64,000 nucleotides of DNA from Alkaliphilus pronyensis (GCF_009017275.1 NZ_WBZC01000010.1:62001-126000); one strand, 5' to 3'. Positions 1-8,628 are shown, counted from the stretch's first letter. The notes: a model not told the origin generated them from the sequence alone. A program made the numbers and translations.

Positions 1-1
1 G

Positions 2-157
2 GAAAAGCAGACCATTATAGCCTTAGGGGCAGGTGCAGTTTCTAAAATAACCTTCCCTAAAGAGAATCGTCTTGAGCGAGTACCTAATGTTAAGGATCTA
101 CAGCAATATATTGCTAGAGTTGATGAGATGATTGAAAGGAAAAAACCATATATTTAA
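2..157 (+). CDS. hemZ: C-terminal end of HemZ-like oxygen-independent coproporphyrinogen III oxidase (partial)
   Basis: The window opens inside this gene; only the last 51 codons are present, ending with TAA. The visible peptide has the LGAGAVSK stretch followed by an NRLERVPNVKDLQQYI-type tail, which I recognise as the end of the HemZ branch of radical-SAM coproporphyrinogen dehydrogenases. In the family this enzyme acts in anaerobic haem or sirohaem precursor metabolism using S-adenosylmethionine and a 4Fe-4S cluster; the catalytic part lies outside the window. Its position just upstream of hisS-aspS is common in Clostridia and supports the call. No terminator is obvious before the next promoter about 25 bases downstream. 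Confidence 0.75.
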   Translation, partial: EKQTIIALGAGAVSKITFPKENRLERVPNVKDLQQYIARVDEMIERKKPYI

Positions 158-183
158 TTATGTTTGAAAACAGAATTTAGCTG

Positions 184-212
184 TTGACATAAATATAGAA
201 AAGCATTATAAT
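184..212 (+). promoter_or_regulatory. Sigma-A promoter of the hisS-aspS operon
   Basis: A perfect -35 TTGACA (184-189) and a perfect -10 TATAAT (207-212) are separated by 17 bases. The predicted start near 219 sits just before the T-box leader, so the leader is transcribed from here. Confidence 0.85.
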
Positions 213-221
213 ATTACCAAT

Positions 222-457
222 TATAATAAGGTTAAACACAATGATAAGGAAAAGTAGAGCTGCTATAGGTTAAAGCGAGTCGAGAATGGTGGAAGCTCGA
301 CACAGTTATACAGCTTGAAGGACACCTTTGAGTAGAGCTCTGAAGCTAGTAGGAGTTTACGTGAACCTGCGTTAAAGGTTAAAGTGGGATTATATCCAAT
401 CAGGGTGGTACCGCGGGAAATTATAACTCTCGTCCCTTTATGGGAACGGGGTTTTTT
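222..457 (+). promoter_or_regulatory. T-box riboswitch leader controlling hisS-aspS
   Basis: The conserved T-box AGGGTGGTACCGCG lies at 402-415. It is followed by a terminator-like hairpin (about 427-450) with a T-run at 452-457. The AAGTAG stem-I element is near 253-258. The specifier region reads GAAG-GACA at 317-324; aligning it with the alaS leader of this window puts the codon GAC (Asp) at 321-323. The next bases make CAC (His) at 323-325, overlapping by one base. By established T-box mechanism, uncharged tRNA pairing with specifier and T-box sequence would favour the antiterminator and switch on both synthetases. Confidence 0.9.
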
Positions 458-497
458 GCTTTTTTGCAATTTATTTAATTGAATGGAGGTAGTAATA

Positions 498-1757
498 ATG
501 AAAATTAGCACTTTGACAGTTAAGGGCACCTTTGATATTTTACCAAATGATATGACATTAAGGGAATGGATGAAAAATACCGTAACTGACATCTATAAGC
601 AGGGAGGATTCCAGCAAATAGAAACTCCTTCAATAGAAAATCTTGAATTACTTACTAAAAGTGAAGGGGGCGAAAATCTAAATCTACTCTTCAAGATACT
701 TAAAAGAGGAGAAAAGCTGGATTTAAGTAAGGACAACTTAACAGAAGATCAACTCTGTGATTTGGGTTTAAGATTCGATTTGACGTTACCATTAAGTCGC
801 TTTTATACAAATAATCGAGGAGAGCTACCTAACCCCTTTAAGGCTATACAAATAGGGTGGGTTTGGAGGGCAGAAAGACCTCAAAAAGGCAGGTTTAGAC
901 AATTTACCCAGTGCGATATAGATATTATTGGTGAAAAGACTGAAATAGCAGAAATAGATCTTATAACTACAACGGCTAAAGCACTAAAGGCATTATCCTT
1001 CAAAGATTTTACAGTGAAAATAAATGATAGAAGGATAATAAAGGGAGTAATAATGTCTGTGGGCTTTGAAGAAAAGGAAATAGAATCCATATGTATTACA
1101 CTAGATAAAATGGATAAGATAGGGGAAAATGGTGTCAAAAAAGAGCTACTATCTAAAGGGTATGAAGAGGCAAAGGTGAATCAGCTGATAAAAGCACTTG
1201 TTGAGCTTAAAGCCCTAGATAAAGAAGCTTTGTTAAAGCTTAATGTCGATGAAGAGGTAATAGAATCCCTAAAACAGGTTATAGATGTAGTTAATAAGCA
1301 GTCAAGGGGTGAGTACAGCATCGAATTTGATATTACTTTAATAAGAGGGATGGGCTACTATACAGGACAAATCTTTGAAGTGGTAAGTAATGAGTTTGGC
1401 AGCTCAATAGCTGGTGGTGGAAGATATGATAAAATGATTGGGAGATTTCAAAAGGAAGATGTTCCTGCAGTAGGCTTTTCAATTGGGTTTGAAAGGATTT
1501 TTACTATTCTTAAGGAAAGAAATTTTGAAATACCAACAAACAGTACTAAAATTGCATTAATATATAGCTGTAATGAAGACGTAAATTCAGTATTTAACTG
1601 GGCTAATAAACTTAGGGAAGAAGGTAATATTGTAAGTGTATTTCCTAAGAATAAGAAGTTTTCTAAACAGCTAAGCAATCTTAAAAAGCAGGATTTCAAA
1701 TATTTTGGTGTCTATAGCAAGGGTGAAGAAGAAAAGCTACAATTATTAGAAGATTAA
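498..1757 (+). CDS. hisS: Histidyl-tRNA synthetase
   Basis: Class II aminoacyl-tRNA synthetase of 419 residues that charges tRNA-His with histidine in the cytoplasm. The motif-2 region carries RAERPQKGRFRQFTQ, and later GMGYYTGQIFE and AGGGRYDKMI, the histidine-binding signatures of HisRS. The C-terminal part (after about residue 330) is the anticodon-binding fold. An in-frame ATG at 483 overlaps the ribosome-binding site, so I start at 498, where GGAGGT lies eight bases upstream. It is the first gene after the T-box leader and is followed 31 bases later by aspS, so the two form an operon. HisZ, the non-catalytic paralogue, is unlikely because the catalytic motifs are present and no his biosynthesis genes are adjacent. 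Confidence 0.95.
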   Translation: MKISTLTVKGTFDILPNDMTLREWMKNTVTDIYKQGGFQQIETPSIENLELLTKSEGGENLNLLFKILKRGEKLDLSKDNLTEDQLCDLGLRFDLTLPLSRFYTNNRGELPNPFKAIQIGWVWRAERPQKGRFRQFTQCDIDIIGEKTEIAEIDLITTTAKALKALSFKDFTVKINDRRIIKGVIMSVGFEEKEIESICITLDKMDKIGENGVKKELLSKGYEEAKVNQLIKALVELKALDKEALLKLNVDEEVIESLKQVIDVVNKQSRGEYSIEFDITLIRGMGYYTGQIFEVVSNEFGSSIAGGGRYDKMIGRFQKEDVPAVGFSIGFERIFTILKERNFEIPTNSTKIALIYSCNEDVNSVFNWANKLREEGNIVSVFPKNKKFSKQLSNLKKQDFKYFGVYSKGEEEKLQLLED

Positions 1758-1788
1758 TAGCTTTTATCCATCAAAGGGAGGTATTAAA

Positions 1789-3558
1789 ATGACAGAGAAG
1801 CTTAAACGAAGTCACATGTGTGGTACTTTAACTGGAGGAAATGTTGACAGTACAGTTACATTAATGGGATGGGTTCAAAAAAGAAGAGATTTAGGAGGAC
1901 TTATCTTTGTAGACTTAAGGGATAGAACAGGTATTATGCAGATAGTTTTTGATAAAGACATATCTGAAGAAGCCTTTAAGAGGGCTGAGGAGCTTGGGTC
2001 TGAGTATGTAATAGCTATAAGAGGTAAAGTATATGTTAGACAATCAATAAACCCAAATATCCCAACCGGTGAAATAGAAGTTTTTGCAGAGTGCTTAGAG
2101 ATACTGAATAAGTCTGAAACTCCACCTATTTATATTAAGGATGATGATGATGTCTCAGAAAATCTTAGATTAAAGTATAGGTATCTTGACTTAAGAAAAC
2201 CATCAATGCAAAAAAACCTTATGATACGCCATGAAACAACCAACGCTGTTAGAAGCTTTTTAGCAGAAGAGGGATTTATAGAAATGGAAACTCCAGTTTT
2301 ATCTAAAACCACCCCTGAGGGTGCCAGGGACTATCTAGTGCCAAGTAGAGTGAATCCAGGTAAGTTCTATGCTCTACCTCAATCACCACAGCTTTTTAAG
2401 CAATTACTTATGGTATCAGGAATGGATAGATATTTCCAAATAGTAAAGTGCTTTAGAGATGAGGATTTAAGAGCTGACAGACAGCCAGAGTTCACACAAA
2501 TAGACTGTGAAATGTCTTTTGTCGATGTAGAGGATGTTATAGAGGTTAATGAGAGATTATTAAAAAAGGTGTTTAAGGATGTTTTAAATATCGATTTACA
2601 GCTGCCACTACAGCAAATAACCTATAAAGAAGCAATGGAGAGATTTGGATCAGATAAACCAGATTTAAGATTTGGATTTGAGCTGTTTGATGTTTCTGCA
2701 GCTGTTAAGGACTCACAGTTTAAGGTATTTAGCTCAACTGTAGAAAAAGGTGGTTCTGTAAGGGGTATTAATGCTAGTGGTTACGGAGATAGCTTTAGCC
2801 GTAAGGACATTACTTCCCTAGAGGAGTTTGCAAAAACCTATGGAGCTAAGGGATTGGCTTGGATAAAGGTTACTGAAGAGGGAGTAACATCGCCAATAGC
2901 TAAGTTTTTAAGTGAAGAAGAATTGAATGAAATTCTTAAGATTGGGAAGGCTAAAAAGGGAGATTTATTGCTATTTGTTGCAGATGAAAACAACGTAGTG
3001 TTTGATTCACTAGGGCATTTAAGAGTGGAAATAGCAAAAAGGCTTGAAATACTTAATAAAGATGAATACAAGGCTCTGTGGGTAACTGAGTTTCCACTGC
3101 TTGAATACGACCAAGAGGAAAACAGGTATTTTGCCAAGCATCATCCATTTACCTCACCAATGGATCAAGATATACCATTGCTAGACACTAACCCAGAACT
3201 GGTAAGAGCAAAAGCATATGATGTTGTAATTAATGGTTATGAGATTGGTGGTGGAAGCATAAGAATACATTCCTCTCAGCTACAGGAAAAAGTGTTTGAG
3301 GTTCTTGGCTTCAGTAAGGAAGAAGCATGGGATAAGTTTGGGTTCCTGTTGGATGCCTTTAAATATGGTACCCCACCCCACGGTGGTATTGCTTTAGGAT
3401 TAGATAGATTAGTAATGCTTTTGGTAAAGGAAGATAACATAAGACAAGTAATTGCCTTTCCTAAAACCCAAAACGCCACCTGTCCATTGACTAATGCACC
3501 ATCAGAGGCAGATGCTGAACAATTGGAAGAACTAAGCATAGATATCAAAGTAGAGTAA
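1789..3558 (+). CDS. aspS: Aspartyl-tRNA synthetase
   Basis: Bacterial-type AspRS of 589 residues that charges tRNA-Asp. The N-terminal OB-fold anticodon domain (about 1-110) contains GWVQKRRDLGGLIFVDLRD. The class II core shows FRDEDLRADRQPEFTQID (motif 2) and GLDRLVMLL (motif 3) near the C terminus, with the bacterial GAD insertion between them. Length is typical of the family. AGGGAGG precedes the ATG. It is cotranscribed with hisS under the T-box. A 6S RNA gene follows, as in Bacillus subtilis. No cysteine desulfurase or Asp/Asn adaptor genes are adjacent, so the sequence does not show whether it also charges tRNA-Asn. Confidence 0.96.
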   Translation: MTEKLKRSHMCGTLTGGNVDSTVTLMGWVQKRRDLGGLIFVDLRDRTGIMQIVFDKDISEEAFKRAEELGSEYVIAIRGKVYVRQSINPNIPTGEIEVFAECLEILNKSETPPIYIKDDDDVSENLRLKYRYLDLRKPSMQKNLMIRHETTNAVRSFLAEEGFIEMETPVLSKTTPEGARDYLVPSRVNPGKFYALPQSPQLFKQLLMVSGMDRYFQIVKCFRDEDLRADRQPEFTQIDCEMSFVDVEDVIEVNERLLKKVFKDVLNIDLQLPLQQITYKEAMERFGSDKPDLRFGFELFDVSAAVKDSQFKVFSSTVEKGGSVRGINASGYGDSFSRKDITSLEEFAKTYGAKGLAWIKVTEEGVTSPIAKFLSEEELNEILKIGKAKKGDLLLFVADENNVVFDSLGHLRVEIAKRLEILNKDEYKALWVTEFPLLEYDQEENRYFAKHHPFTSPMDQDIPLLDTNPELVRAKAYDVVINGYEIGGGSIRIHSSQLQEKVFEVLGFSKEEAWDKFGFLLDAFKYGTPPHGGIALGLDRLVMLLVKEDNIRQVIAFPKTQNATCPLTNAPSEADAEQLEELSIDIKVE

Positions 3559-3583
3559 ATCACACAATTTCCAATAATTTAAA

Positions 3584-3612
3584 TTGATTATATACAGTGA
3601 TTATGTTATTAT
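3584..3612 (+). promoter_or_regulatory. Probable sigma-A promoter of the 6S RNA gene
   Basis: TTGATT (3584-3589) and TATTAT (3607-3612) are spaced by 17 bases, each one mismatch or so from consensus. A start at about 3619-3622 would coincide with the 5' strand of the 6S closing stem. Confidence 0.6.
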
Positions 3613-3619
3613 AAATATA

Positions 3620-3840
3620 AGAAATCCTGCTGTGTGCGTTTATTCGATCTCGTTTTGAGCCAACATTTCGACATTGGGAATCTGGGTTTGTTGGTGGATG
3701 AAAAGCCTCCAATAGAGAGGACTTCAAAAGTCAGTAACAGGATACCCACCTGCTAGAGGCAGGTTTCAAAACAATCGATATACGGCATGGCGGGACACTA
3801 GCATTAAGTTTTAGCTTCCTTGTTAATAAGGAAGCTATAA
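3620..3840 (+). ncRNA. ssrS: 6S RNA (SsrS/BsrA type)
   Basis: The non-coding gap after aspS holds a structured segment. The 5' strand ATCCTGCTGTGTGCG (from about 3626) can pair with GGCATGGCGGGACA near 3783-3796, forming the long closing stem of 6S RNA, with a G-rich, mostly unpaired interior. A hairpin (TAGCTTCCTT...AAGGAAGCTA, about 3812-3838) at the 3' end may be the terminator. 6S RNA binds the sigma-A RNA polymerase holoenzyme as a promoter mimic. Its place between aspS and the tcdA/yrvM homologue matches the known bsrA locus of Bacillus subtilis. Ends are approximate; a covariance-model search would settle them. Confidence 0.8.
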
Positions 3841-4016
3841 TTGATTAAAAGCCCTATTTTCTTATTACTTTAAAATCCTAGCACTCTTTTGTAACTTAGA
3901 GGCACCTTCTAGCCTCCCAAGTATACGCTGCAATCGCTAGTTTTTTTTTGTGCAACGAAAATATAACTTTTTGAGTAGTCTACCATTATGAAGACTTTGT
4001 CTATAATTTAGATATT

Positions 4017-4080
4017 ATAAAGAAAACCTAGTTTAGACGGAGTTTTTACTCCACCTGAACTTTAGTTTCGCGTACTTTTA
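4017..4080 (+). repeat. Dispersed hairpin repeat, partial copy A
   Basis: This resembles the left half of the repeat seen in full at 49561-49684: an ATAAAGAAAAC lead-in, then a stem with arms GTTTAGACGGAGT and ACTCCACCTGAAC (4031-4060). The right-hand GC-rich hairpin is missing. The rest of the gap back to the 6S RNA (3841-4016) is A+T-rich with a T9 run near 3942 and shows no gene. Confidence 0.7.
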
Positions 4081-4130
4081 TGCTAAAATTAAGTAATATT
4101 AGCTTTAGTCAACAGTTAAGGAGGATTATT

Positions 4131-4895
4131 ATGGCATTACATGGGTTTTCAAGAAGTGAGCTTCTATTGGGAACAGATGGATTAGATAAGTTAGCCAAAA
4201 GCAAAGTAGCTATTTTTGGAGTTGGTGGTGTAGGTACATTTGCAGTAGAAGCCTTAGCTCGTTCAGCGGTGGGTAGCTTTGTACTGGTGGATGATGATGA
4301 TATATGCTTAACAAATTTAAACAGACAAATTCATGCTACGATAAAAACTATTGGAAAACCCAAGGTTGAAGCTATGAAGGAAAGAATTTTAGATATTAAT
4401 CCTAAGGCTGAAGTTATTACCTTTAAAAAGCTATACAATAGTGAAAGTGCAGATACACTTTTATCAAGTGATTATGACTATGTTATTGATGCAATTGATA
4501 TGGTAAGTGCAAAGCTTGACCTAATAGAAAGATGTAAAAACCAATTAAATATCCCCATTATAAGTAGTATGGGGGCAGGAAACAAGCTTGATCCATCACT
4601 TTTCGAGGTAACAGACATATATAGCACCAGTATTTGTCCGTTGGCTAAGGTAATGAGAAAGGAATTAAAAAAGAGAGGGGTTAAGGAGTTAAAGGTAGTA
4701 TATTCAAAGGAAGAGCCTATAAAACCTCTCAAACTAAATAGTGACTGTAAAGTAGATTGTATATGCCCCAACAAAGATAGAACTTGTACAGTAAGACACC
4801 AAATACCCGGTAGCGTATCTTTTGTACCCTCAGCTGTAGGTTTAATTATTGCTTCTGTTGTGGTTAGAGATTTATTGGGTATATATATAAAATGA
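4131..4895 (+). CDS. tcdA: tRNA threonylcarbamoyladenosine dehydratase (TcdA/YrvM family)
   Basis: E1-like (ThiF/MoeB/HesA) ATP-dependent enzyme of 254 residues. TcdA cyclises t6A at position 37 of ANN-decoding tRNAs to the ct6A hydantoin. The nucleotide-binding GVGGVG lies at about residues 30-35, followed by VDDDDICLTNLNRQIHA, the acidic and Arg motif of the E1 fold. The C-terminal third holds a cysteine-rich stretch (CKVDCICPNKDRTC). The start is 4131, where AAGGAGG lies seven bases upstream; an in-frame ATG at 4080 lies within a repeat and has no such site. The 6S RNA-tcdA neighbourhood matches Bacillus subtilis bsrA-yrvM. Other E1-like proteins such as ThiF are less likely because no thiamine or molybdopterin genes are nearby. 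Confidence 0.85.
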   Translation: MALHGFSRSELLLGTDGLDKLAKSKVAIFGVGGVGTFAVEALARSAVGSFVLVDDDDICLTNLNRQIHATIKTIGKPKVEAMKERILDINPKAEVITFKKLYNSESADTLLSSDYDYVIDAIDMVSAKLDLIERCKNQLNIPIISSMGAGNKLDPSLFEVTDIYSTSICPLAKVMRKELKKRGVKELKVVYSKEEPIKPLKLNSDCKVDCICPNKDRTCTVRHQIPGSVSFVPSAVGLIIASVVVRDLLGIYIK

Positions 4896-5250
4896 AAAAT
4901 GAAAAATTAAAAGTGAAAAGTGAAAAATTAAGACAAAAAAAATTAAAAATTAAAAACACAAACCAAGTTGAAAATTGAAAATGGAAAGCTACAAAAGCAA
5001 GTAATAAGGAATAGGTAATAAGGAATAAGTAAAGATCAAAACCATAAAACAAGATCAACAATAAAAATTAAGAATTAAGAGTGAAAAATTAAGAGATAAG
5101 AGATAAGAGTTAAGAGTTAAAAGCCATAAAAGAAAATGGAAAATTGAAAATGGAAAATGGAAAATGGAAAATTGAAAACAAGAAGACATAATTAAAAATT
5201 AAAAGTTAAGAGTTAAAAGTGAAAAATTAATAGTTAAAAGACAAAACAAT
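4896..5250 (+). repeat. Degenerate heptanucleotide tandem-repeat block
   Basis: About 350 bases without a gene, almost devoid of C on this strand, built from short runs of 7-base units. Examples are AAGGAAT/AGGTAAT alternating (about 4999-5030), AAGAGAT/AAGAGTT (about 5090-5120), and GAAAATG/GAAAATT repeated (about 5133-5177). It follows tcdA directly and ends just before the ribosome-binding site of the next gene. I see no conserved RNA or open frame in it. Confidence 0.75.
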
Positions 5251-5312
5251 AGTATTGAGTAAAAGGATAAAATCTAAAGACCACTACAAGTTGATTTTAA
5301 GGAGGGAATGCA

Positions 5313-5747
5313 ATGAGACAATGTGGAAGGGTTACTGAGGTTAATGGTAATATGGCTAGGGTTGTAATGGAAAGGCACGCCAGCTGTGAAAATTGTACAG
5401 CATGCAGAATGGGAAGTGAAGAATCGAAGCTAGAAATAGAGGCTATAAATGATGCCAATGCTCAAAAAGGTCAATGGGTATCGGTAGACATGGAGCATCA
5501 AGACGTTTTAACTGCCGCACTAATTGTATATGTTATTCCATTAATTGCATTAGTTTCTGGCATCATTATTGGTACATTCCTTATTCCAGACAGTTTACAG
5601 TATAAGGATATTGCATCTGCAGCAGTAGGATTTTTATTCTTGGCAATTAGCTTTTTAATGATTAAGGGTAATGAAAAGAATATAAAAGGTAGTAGAAAAT
5701 ACATGCCAGTAATAACAGCCGCCTTTGATGAGAGGCAAGATGTATAA
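5313..5747 (+). CDS. RseC/MucC family (SoxR-reducing system) membrane protein
   Basis: Protein of 144 residues with the RseC family layout. An N-terminal cytoplasmic part carries a cysteine cluster (CGRV at residue 4, then CENCTACR near 27-34), and two membrane segments follow (about 70-90 and 98-115). Family members sit with Rnf or SoxR-reducing complexes and are thought to help electron transfer to redox-sensing Fe-S proteins; in Clostridia they are often single genes, and no rnf genes are seen here. AAGGAGGG precedes the ATG. It is followed by a shared hairpin terminator with the convergent exporter genes. Family assignment is good; the role is inferred. Confidence 0.75.
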   Translation: MRQCGRVTEVNGNMARVVMERHASCENCTACRMGSEESKLEIEAINDANAQKGQWVSVDMEHQDVLTAALIVYVIPLIALVSGIIIGTFLIPDSLQYKDIASAAVGFLFLAISFLMIKGNEKNIKGSRKYMPVITAAFDERQDV

Positions 5748-5751
5748 AGAA

Positions 5752-5785
5752 AACCTATTTAATTTTAATAGGTTGCTTTTTTTTT
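5752..5785. terminator. Bidirectional terminator between the RseC-like gene and ThrE genes
   Basis: AACCTATT (5752-5759) pairs with AATAGGTT (5767-5774), followed by GC and a run of nine T on the plus strand. The TAG stop of the convergent minus-strand gene lies inside the hairpin. Confidence 0.75.
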
Positions 5786-6201
5786 CTATAGGAATTTAAG
5801 GTTAAAACTATAGTTAATGCTCCTGCAATAGAAATAGAGATTAAAAGGGCTTCACTGCCATACTGAGCAGCTTTAGTATAGTTTTTTTCTAATATTGAAA
5901 GCATAGTAAAGTATATCCCAAAGCCTGGAACTAAAGGGACTATGCCAGGAATTATAAAAACAGTTATAGGCTTTTTATTTGTAATTGCAAAAATTTCACC
6001 TATCAGTGCTATAAAAAATGATGCTATGAAGGTGGCTAACACTATATTATCTGATTTAAAATTTATAAAGCTATAAAGTAACCAGCCCACAGCTCCACCA
6101 AAGCCCGCCTTAAGTAAAGCAGATTTAGGTGTATTAAATAGAATTGCAAAGCCTATAGTAGCTACATATGCAAATATAAAGTTTTGAATATAGGTTACCA
6201 T
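5755..6201 (-). CDS. Small membrane subunit of a split ThrE-type threonine/serine exporter (ThrE_2)
   Basis: Membrane protein of 148 residues with four to five hydrophobic segments and the glycine- and proline-rich IIPGIVPLVPGFGIY core typical of the C-terminal half of ThrE (ThrE_2/DUF3815). In many Firmicutes the ten-helix exporter is encoded as two proteins, and this is the smaller one. The start at 6201 is chosen because GGGAGG lies nine bases upstream; a longer in-frame ATG at 6231 lies within the partner gene. Its start overlaps the 3' end of the larger subunit by seven bases, so the pair is translationally coupled. Substrate is family knowledge, not visible here. Confidence 0.8.
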   Translation of the reverse strand: MVTYIQNFIFAYVATIGFAILFNTPKSALLKAGFGGAVGWLLYSFINFKSDNIVLATFIASFFIALIGEIFAITNKKPITVFIIPGIVPLVPGFGIYFTMLSILEKNYTKAAQYGSEALLISISIAGALTIVLTLNSYRKKKQPIKIK

Positions 6202-6989
6202 GGAAGAATACCTCCCTTTAAGAAAATCCATCCTTGTAATATAAAGCCTACACCAAAGGCTATTGAAATAGCTATTAACAATGCCTCGGCACCTCTTGCT
6301 AAGCCAGAAACTAAATCACCAGCAATAGAGTCTCTAATGGCATTTGTCATTGCTACACCAGGTACCATAACCATTATTGCCCCAATAATTACTTTGTCTA
6401 AGTTTACACTGGCATGTAAGCTACTTAAAACTATTGCAGAAAAGGCTGCAAGACCTCCGCCAGCTATGTTAGTTATAAACAGGTTAAAGTCTGCTTGCTT
6501 TAGCTTGTGAATTGAATAAGTAACCAATATGCTAGTAAATAAAGCAGCAAAAAACTCTAATACATTTGCCCCTAAAAGAAGAGAGAAGCAGCCACTAGCT
6601 AACCCTCCAAAAACAGCCTGTAATGTAATGGAATAGGGCAAGGTAGTATCTATAGCTTTTAGTACAGCCATAGCTTCATCTATAGGCATTCTTGACTCAA
6701 CAAATCTTCTTGAAAAGTCATTGACCTCAGCAACCTTATTTAAGTTTATAACACGCTTATTTATTCTTTTTACATATGTAATCATATCATTAAGATCTTC
6801 TCCATCTGTATCAACTGAAATAAAAATTCCAGTTAAGGTTACGTAGGACTCAACGTATGGGAAGTCTCTTGATCTACATATTCGATTAATTGTATCTTCA
6901 ACCCTATAGGTCTCAGCACCATTTTTCAGCATGATTTCTGCAGCATATATTGCCATTACTAATAGCTTTTTTTGATTTACCTTGCTCAT
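6195..6989 (-). CDS. Large subunit of a split ThrE-type threonine/serine exporter (DUF1212)
   Basis: Protein of 264 residues. The N-terminal soluble part (about 1-115) contains the conserved GAETYRVEDTINRIC motif, an amphipathic region with residues essential in ThrE. Five membrane helices follow, including MVMVPGVAMTNAIRD, the counterpart of the PG-rich motif in the partner. RBS AGAGGTG lies upstream of the ATG on the minus strand. It is transcribed first, with the small subunit overlapping its end. Upstream, 6990-7140 is A+T-rich and divergent from glyA, and probably holds both promoters. The family exports threonine and serine; in a serine-using fermenter it could relieve amino-acid excess (inference). 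Confidence 0.82.
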   Translation of the reverse strand: MSKVNQKKLLVMAIYAAEIMLKNGAETYRVEDTINRICRSRDFPYVESYVTLTGIFISVDTDGEDLNDMITYVKRINKRVINLNKVAEVNDFSRRFVESRMPIDEAMAVLKAIDTTLPYSITLQAVFGGLASGCFSLLLGANVLEFFAALFTSILVTYSIHKLKQADFNLFITNIAGGGLAAFSAIVLSSLHASVNLDKVIIGAIMVMVPGVAMTNAIRDSIAGDLVSGLARGAEALLIAISIAFGVGFILQGWIFLKGGILPW

Positions 6990-7180
6990 TTTATATCACC
7001 TCTAAAATATTTATATTATACCAAATATATAGATATTATAATAGCAGCTATTGAAAATCTTTGTTAAAAGTAGAAAATTAGCAAATAATATATATTAATA
7101 ATTTATAACTTGTAATATTATAAGAAAAAATCTATAATAATGTTATGCCTAAAAAAGATAAGCCGAAGGGAGAAGTGGTT

Positions 7181-8413
7181 ATGAACTTTGAAAATTTGAA
7201 AAAAGCTGACCCTGAAATTTACCAAGTAATTCAGAAGGAAACGAAAAGGCAGCAGGGAAATATTGAACTAATTGCTTCCGAAAACTTTGTTACAATGGAA
7301 GTAATGGAGGCAATGGGAAGCCAATTAACTAATAAGTATGCTGAAGGTTATCCAGGAAAACGTTACTACGGTGGCTGTGAAGAGGTTGATGTAGCAGAAG
7401 ACCTTGCACGAGATCGTTTAAAAAAGCTTTTCAATGCAGATCATGCTAATGTACAGCCCCATTCGGGTGCTAATGCAAATTTAGGAGTGTATTTTGCAAT
7501 ATTAAAGCCCGGTGACACCGTTTTGGGTATGAACTTATCCCATGGAGGACACTTAACCCATGGAAGCCCTGTAAATATATCAGGTACATATTACAAGTTC
7601 GTAGATTATGGAGTTGATAAAGAAACACAGGTTATTGATTACGAAGAAGTACGAAGAATAGCAAAAGAAGTCAAACCTAAGCTAATTGTAGCTGGAGCTA
7701 GTGCTTATTCAAGAATTATAGATTTTAAGAAGTTCCGTGAAATAGCAGATGAGGTTGGAGCATATCTAATGGTTGACATGGCTCATATAGCTGGTCTAGT
7801 AGCTGCTGACCTACACCCAAACCCTTGTGAAGATGCTGACTTTGTTACAACAACAACCCATAAGACATTAAGAGGGCCAAGGGGTGGAGCAATTCTATGC
7901 AAAGAAAAGTATGCTAAAATGATTGATAAGGCAATTTTCCCAGGTCTACAGGGAGGCCCATTAATGCATGTAATTGCCGCTAAGGCAGTTGCCTTTAAAG
8001 AAGCTCTAAGTCCAGAATTTAAAGAGTATCAGCAACAGGTTATAAAAAATGCTAAGAGACTAGGTGAAGAGCTTGTTAAAAGAGGCTTTAATTTAGTATC
8101 TGGTGGTACAGATAATCATCTTTTATTAATTGATTTAAGAAACAAAAACATCACTGGAAAAGACGCAGAAAAGCTACTTGATAAGGTTGGTGTAACTGTA
8201 AATAAAAACACAATTCCTTTTGATCCACAAAGTCCATTTGTAACCAGTGGTATTAGAATAGGTACACCTGCCGTAACAACTAGAGGAATGAAGGAAGCTG
8301 ATATGGCAACAATTGCAGAGGTTATGGCAACCATTATAGACAATCCAGAAAAAGAAAAGCAAGCCTCTGAAATGGTTAAAGAGCTTTGCAGTAAATTCAA
8401 ACTATATGAATAG
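7181..8413 (+). CDS. glyA: Serine hydroxymethyltransferase
   Basis: PLP enzyme of 410 residues that interconverts serine and glycine with tetrahydrofolate, feeding one-carbon metabolism. It shows the family landmarks [30 protein letters not shown] and [12 protein letters not shown], and the PLP lysine within [14 protein letters not shown] at about residue 229. An in-frame ATG at 7145 adds 12 charged residues before the normal family start; the ATG at 7181 has GGGAGAAG upstream and gives the usual length. It is monocistronic, with a strong hairpin terminator after it. No riboswitch is visible in the short leader. Confidence 0.95.
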   Translation: MNFENLKKADPEIYQVIQKETKRQQGNIELIASENFVTMEVMEAMGSQLTNKYAEGYPGKRYYGGCEEVDVAEDLARDRLKKLFNADHANVQPHSGANANLGVYFAILKPGDTVLGMNLSHGGHLTHGSPVNISGTYYKFVDYGVDKETQVIDYEEVRRIAKEVKPKLIVAGASAYSRIIDFKKFREIADEVGAYLMVDMAHIAGLVAADLHPNPCEDADFVTTTTHKTLRGPRGGAILCKEKYAKMIDKAIFPGLQGGPLMHVIAAKAVAFKEALSPEFKEYQQQVIKNAKRLGEELVKRGFNLVSGGTDNHLLLIDLRNKNITGKDAEKLLDKVGVTVNKNTIPFDPQSPFVTSGIRIGTPAVTTRGMKEADMATIAEVMATIIDNPEKEKQASEMVKELCSKFKLYE

Positions 8414-8441
8414 AATTAAGTAAGCTTTTAAATATTTTGTT

Positions 8442-8483
8442 AATAATAACCCTCAACTTTTATTAAGTTGAGGGTTATTATTT
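8442..8483. terminator. Strong hairpin terminator after glyA
   Basis: The arms AATAATAACCCTCAACTT and AAGTTGAGGGTTATTATT pair without mismatch around a short loop, with the A/T flanks acting as a U-tract in either direction. Confidence 0.85.
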
Positions 8484-8628
8484 ATCTAAATATTAAACAA
8501 ATATAGAAAATATGTTATCATTTGTAAACAATAGAAGGATATATTTATCATGTGTAGAAATAAAAATATATATAATTTACGTTTCTCTAACAATATCAAT
8601 ATGGTATTAATAATTAAAAATTTTCTAG

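Noticed and set aside
498-1757. HisZ (regulatory subunit) instead of HisRS.
   Set aside because: Catalytic histidine motifs and motif 2 are intact, aspS follows, and no hisG is near.
4896-5250. Possible CRISPR-like or direct-repeat array.
   Set aside because: The units are 7 bases and vary; there are no constant repeats of 24-40 bases, no unique spacers and no cas genes.
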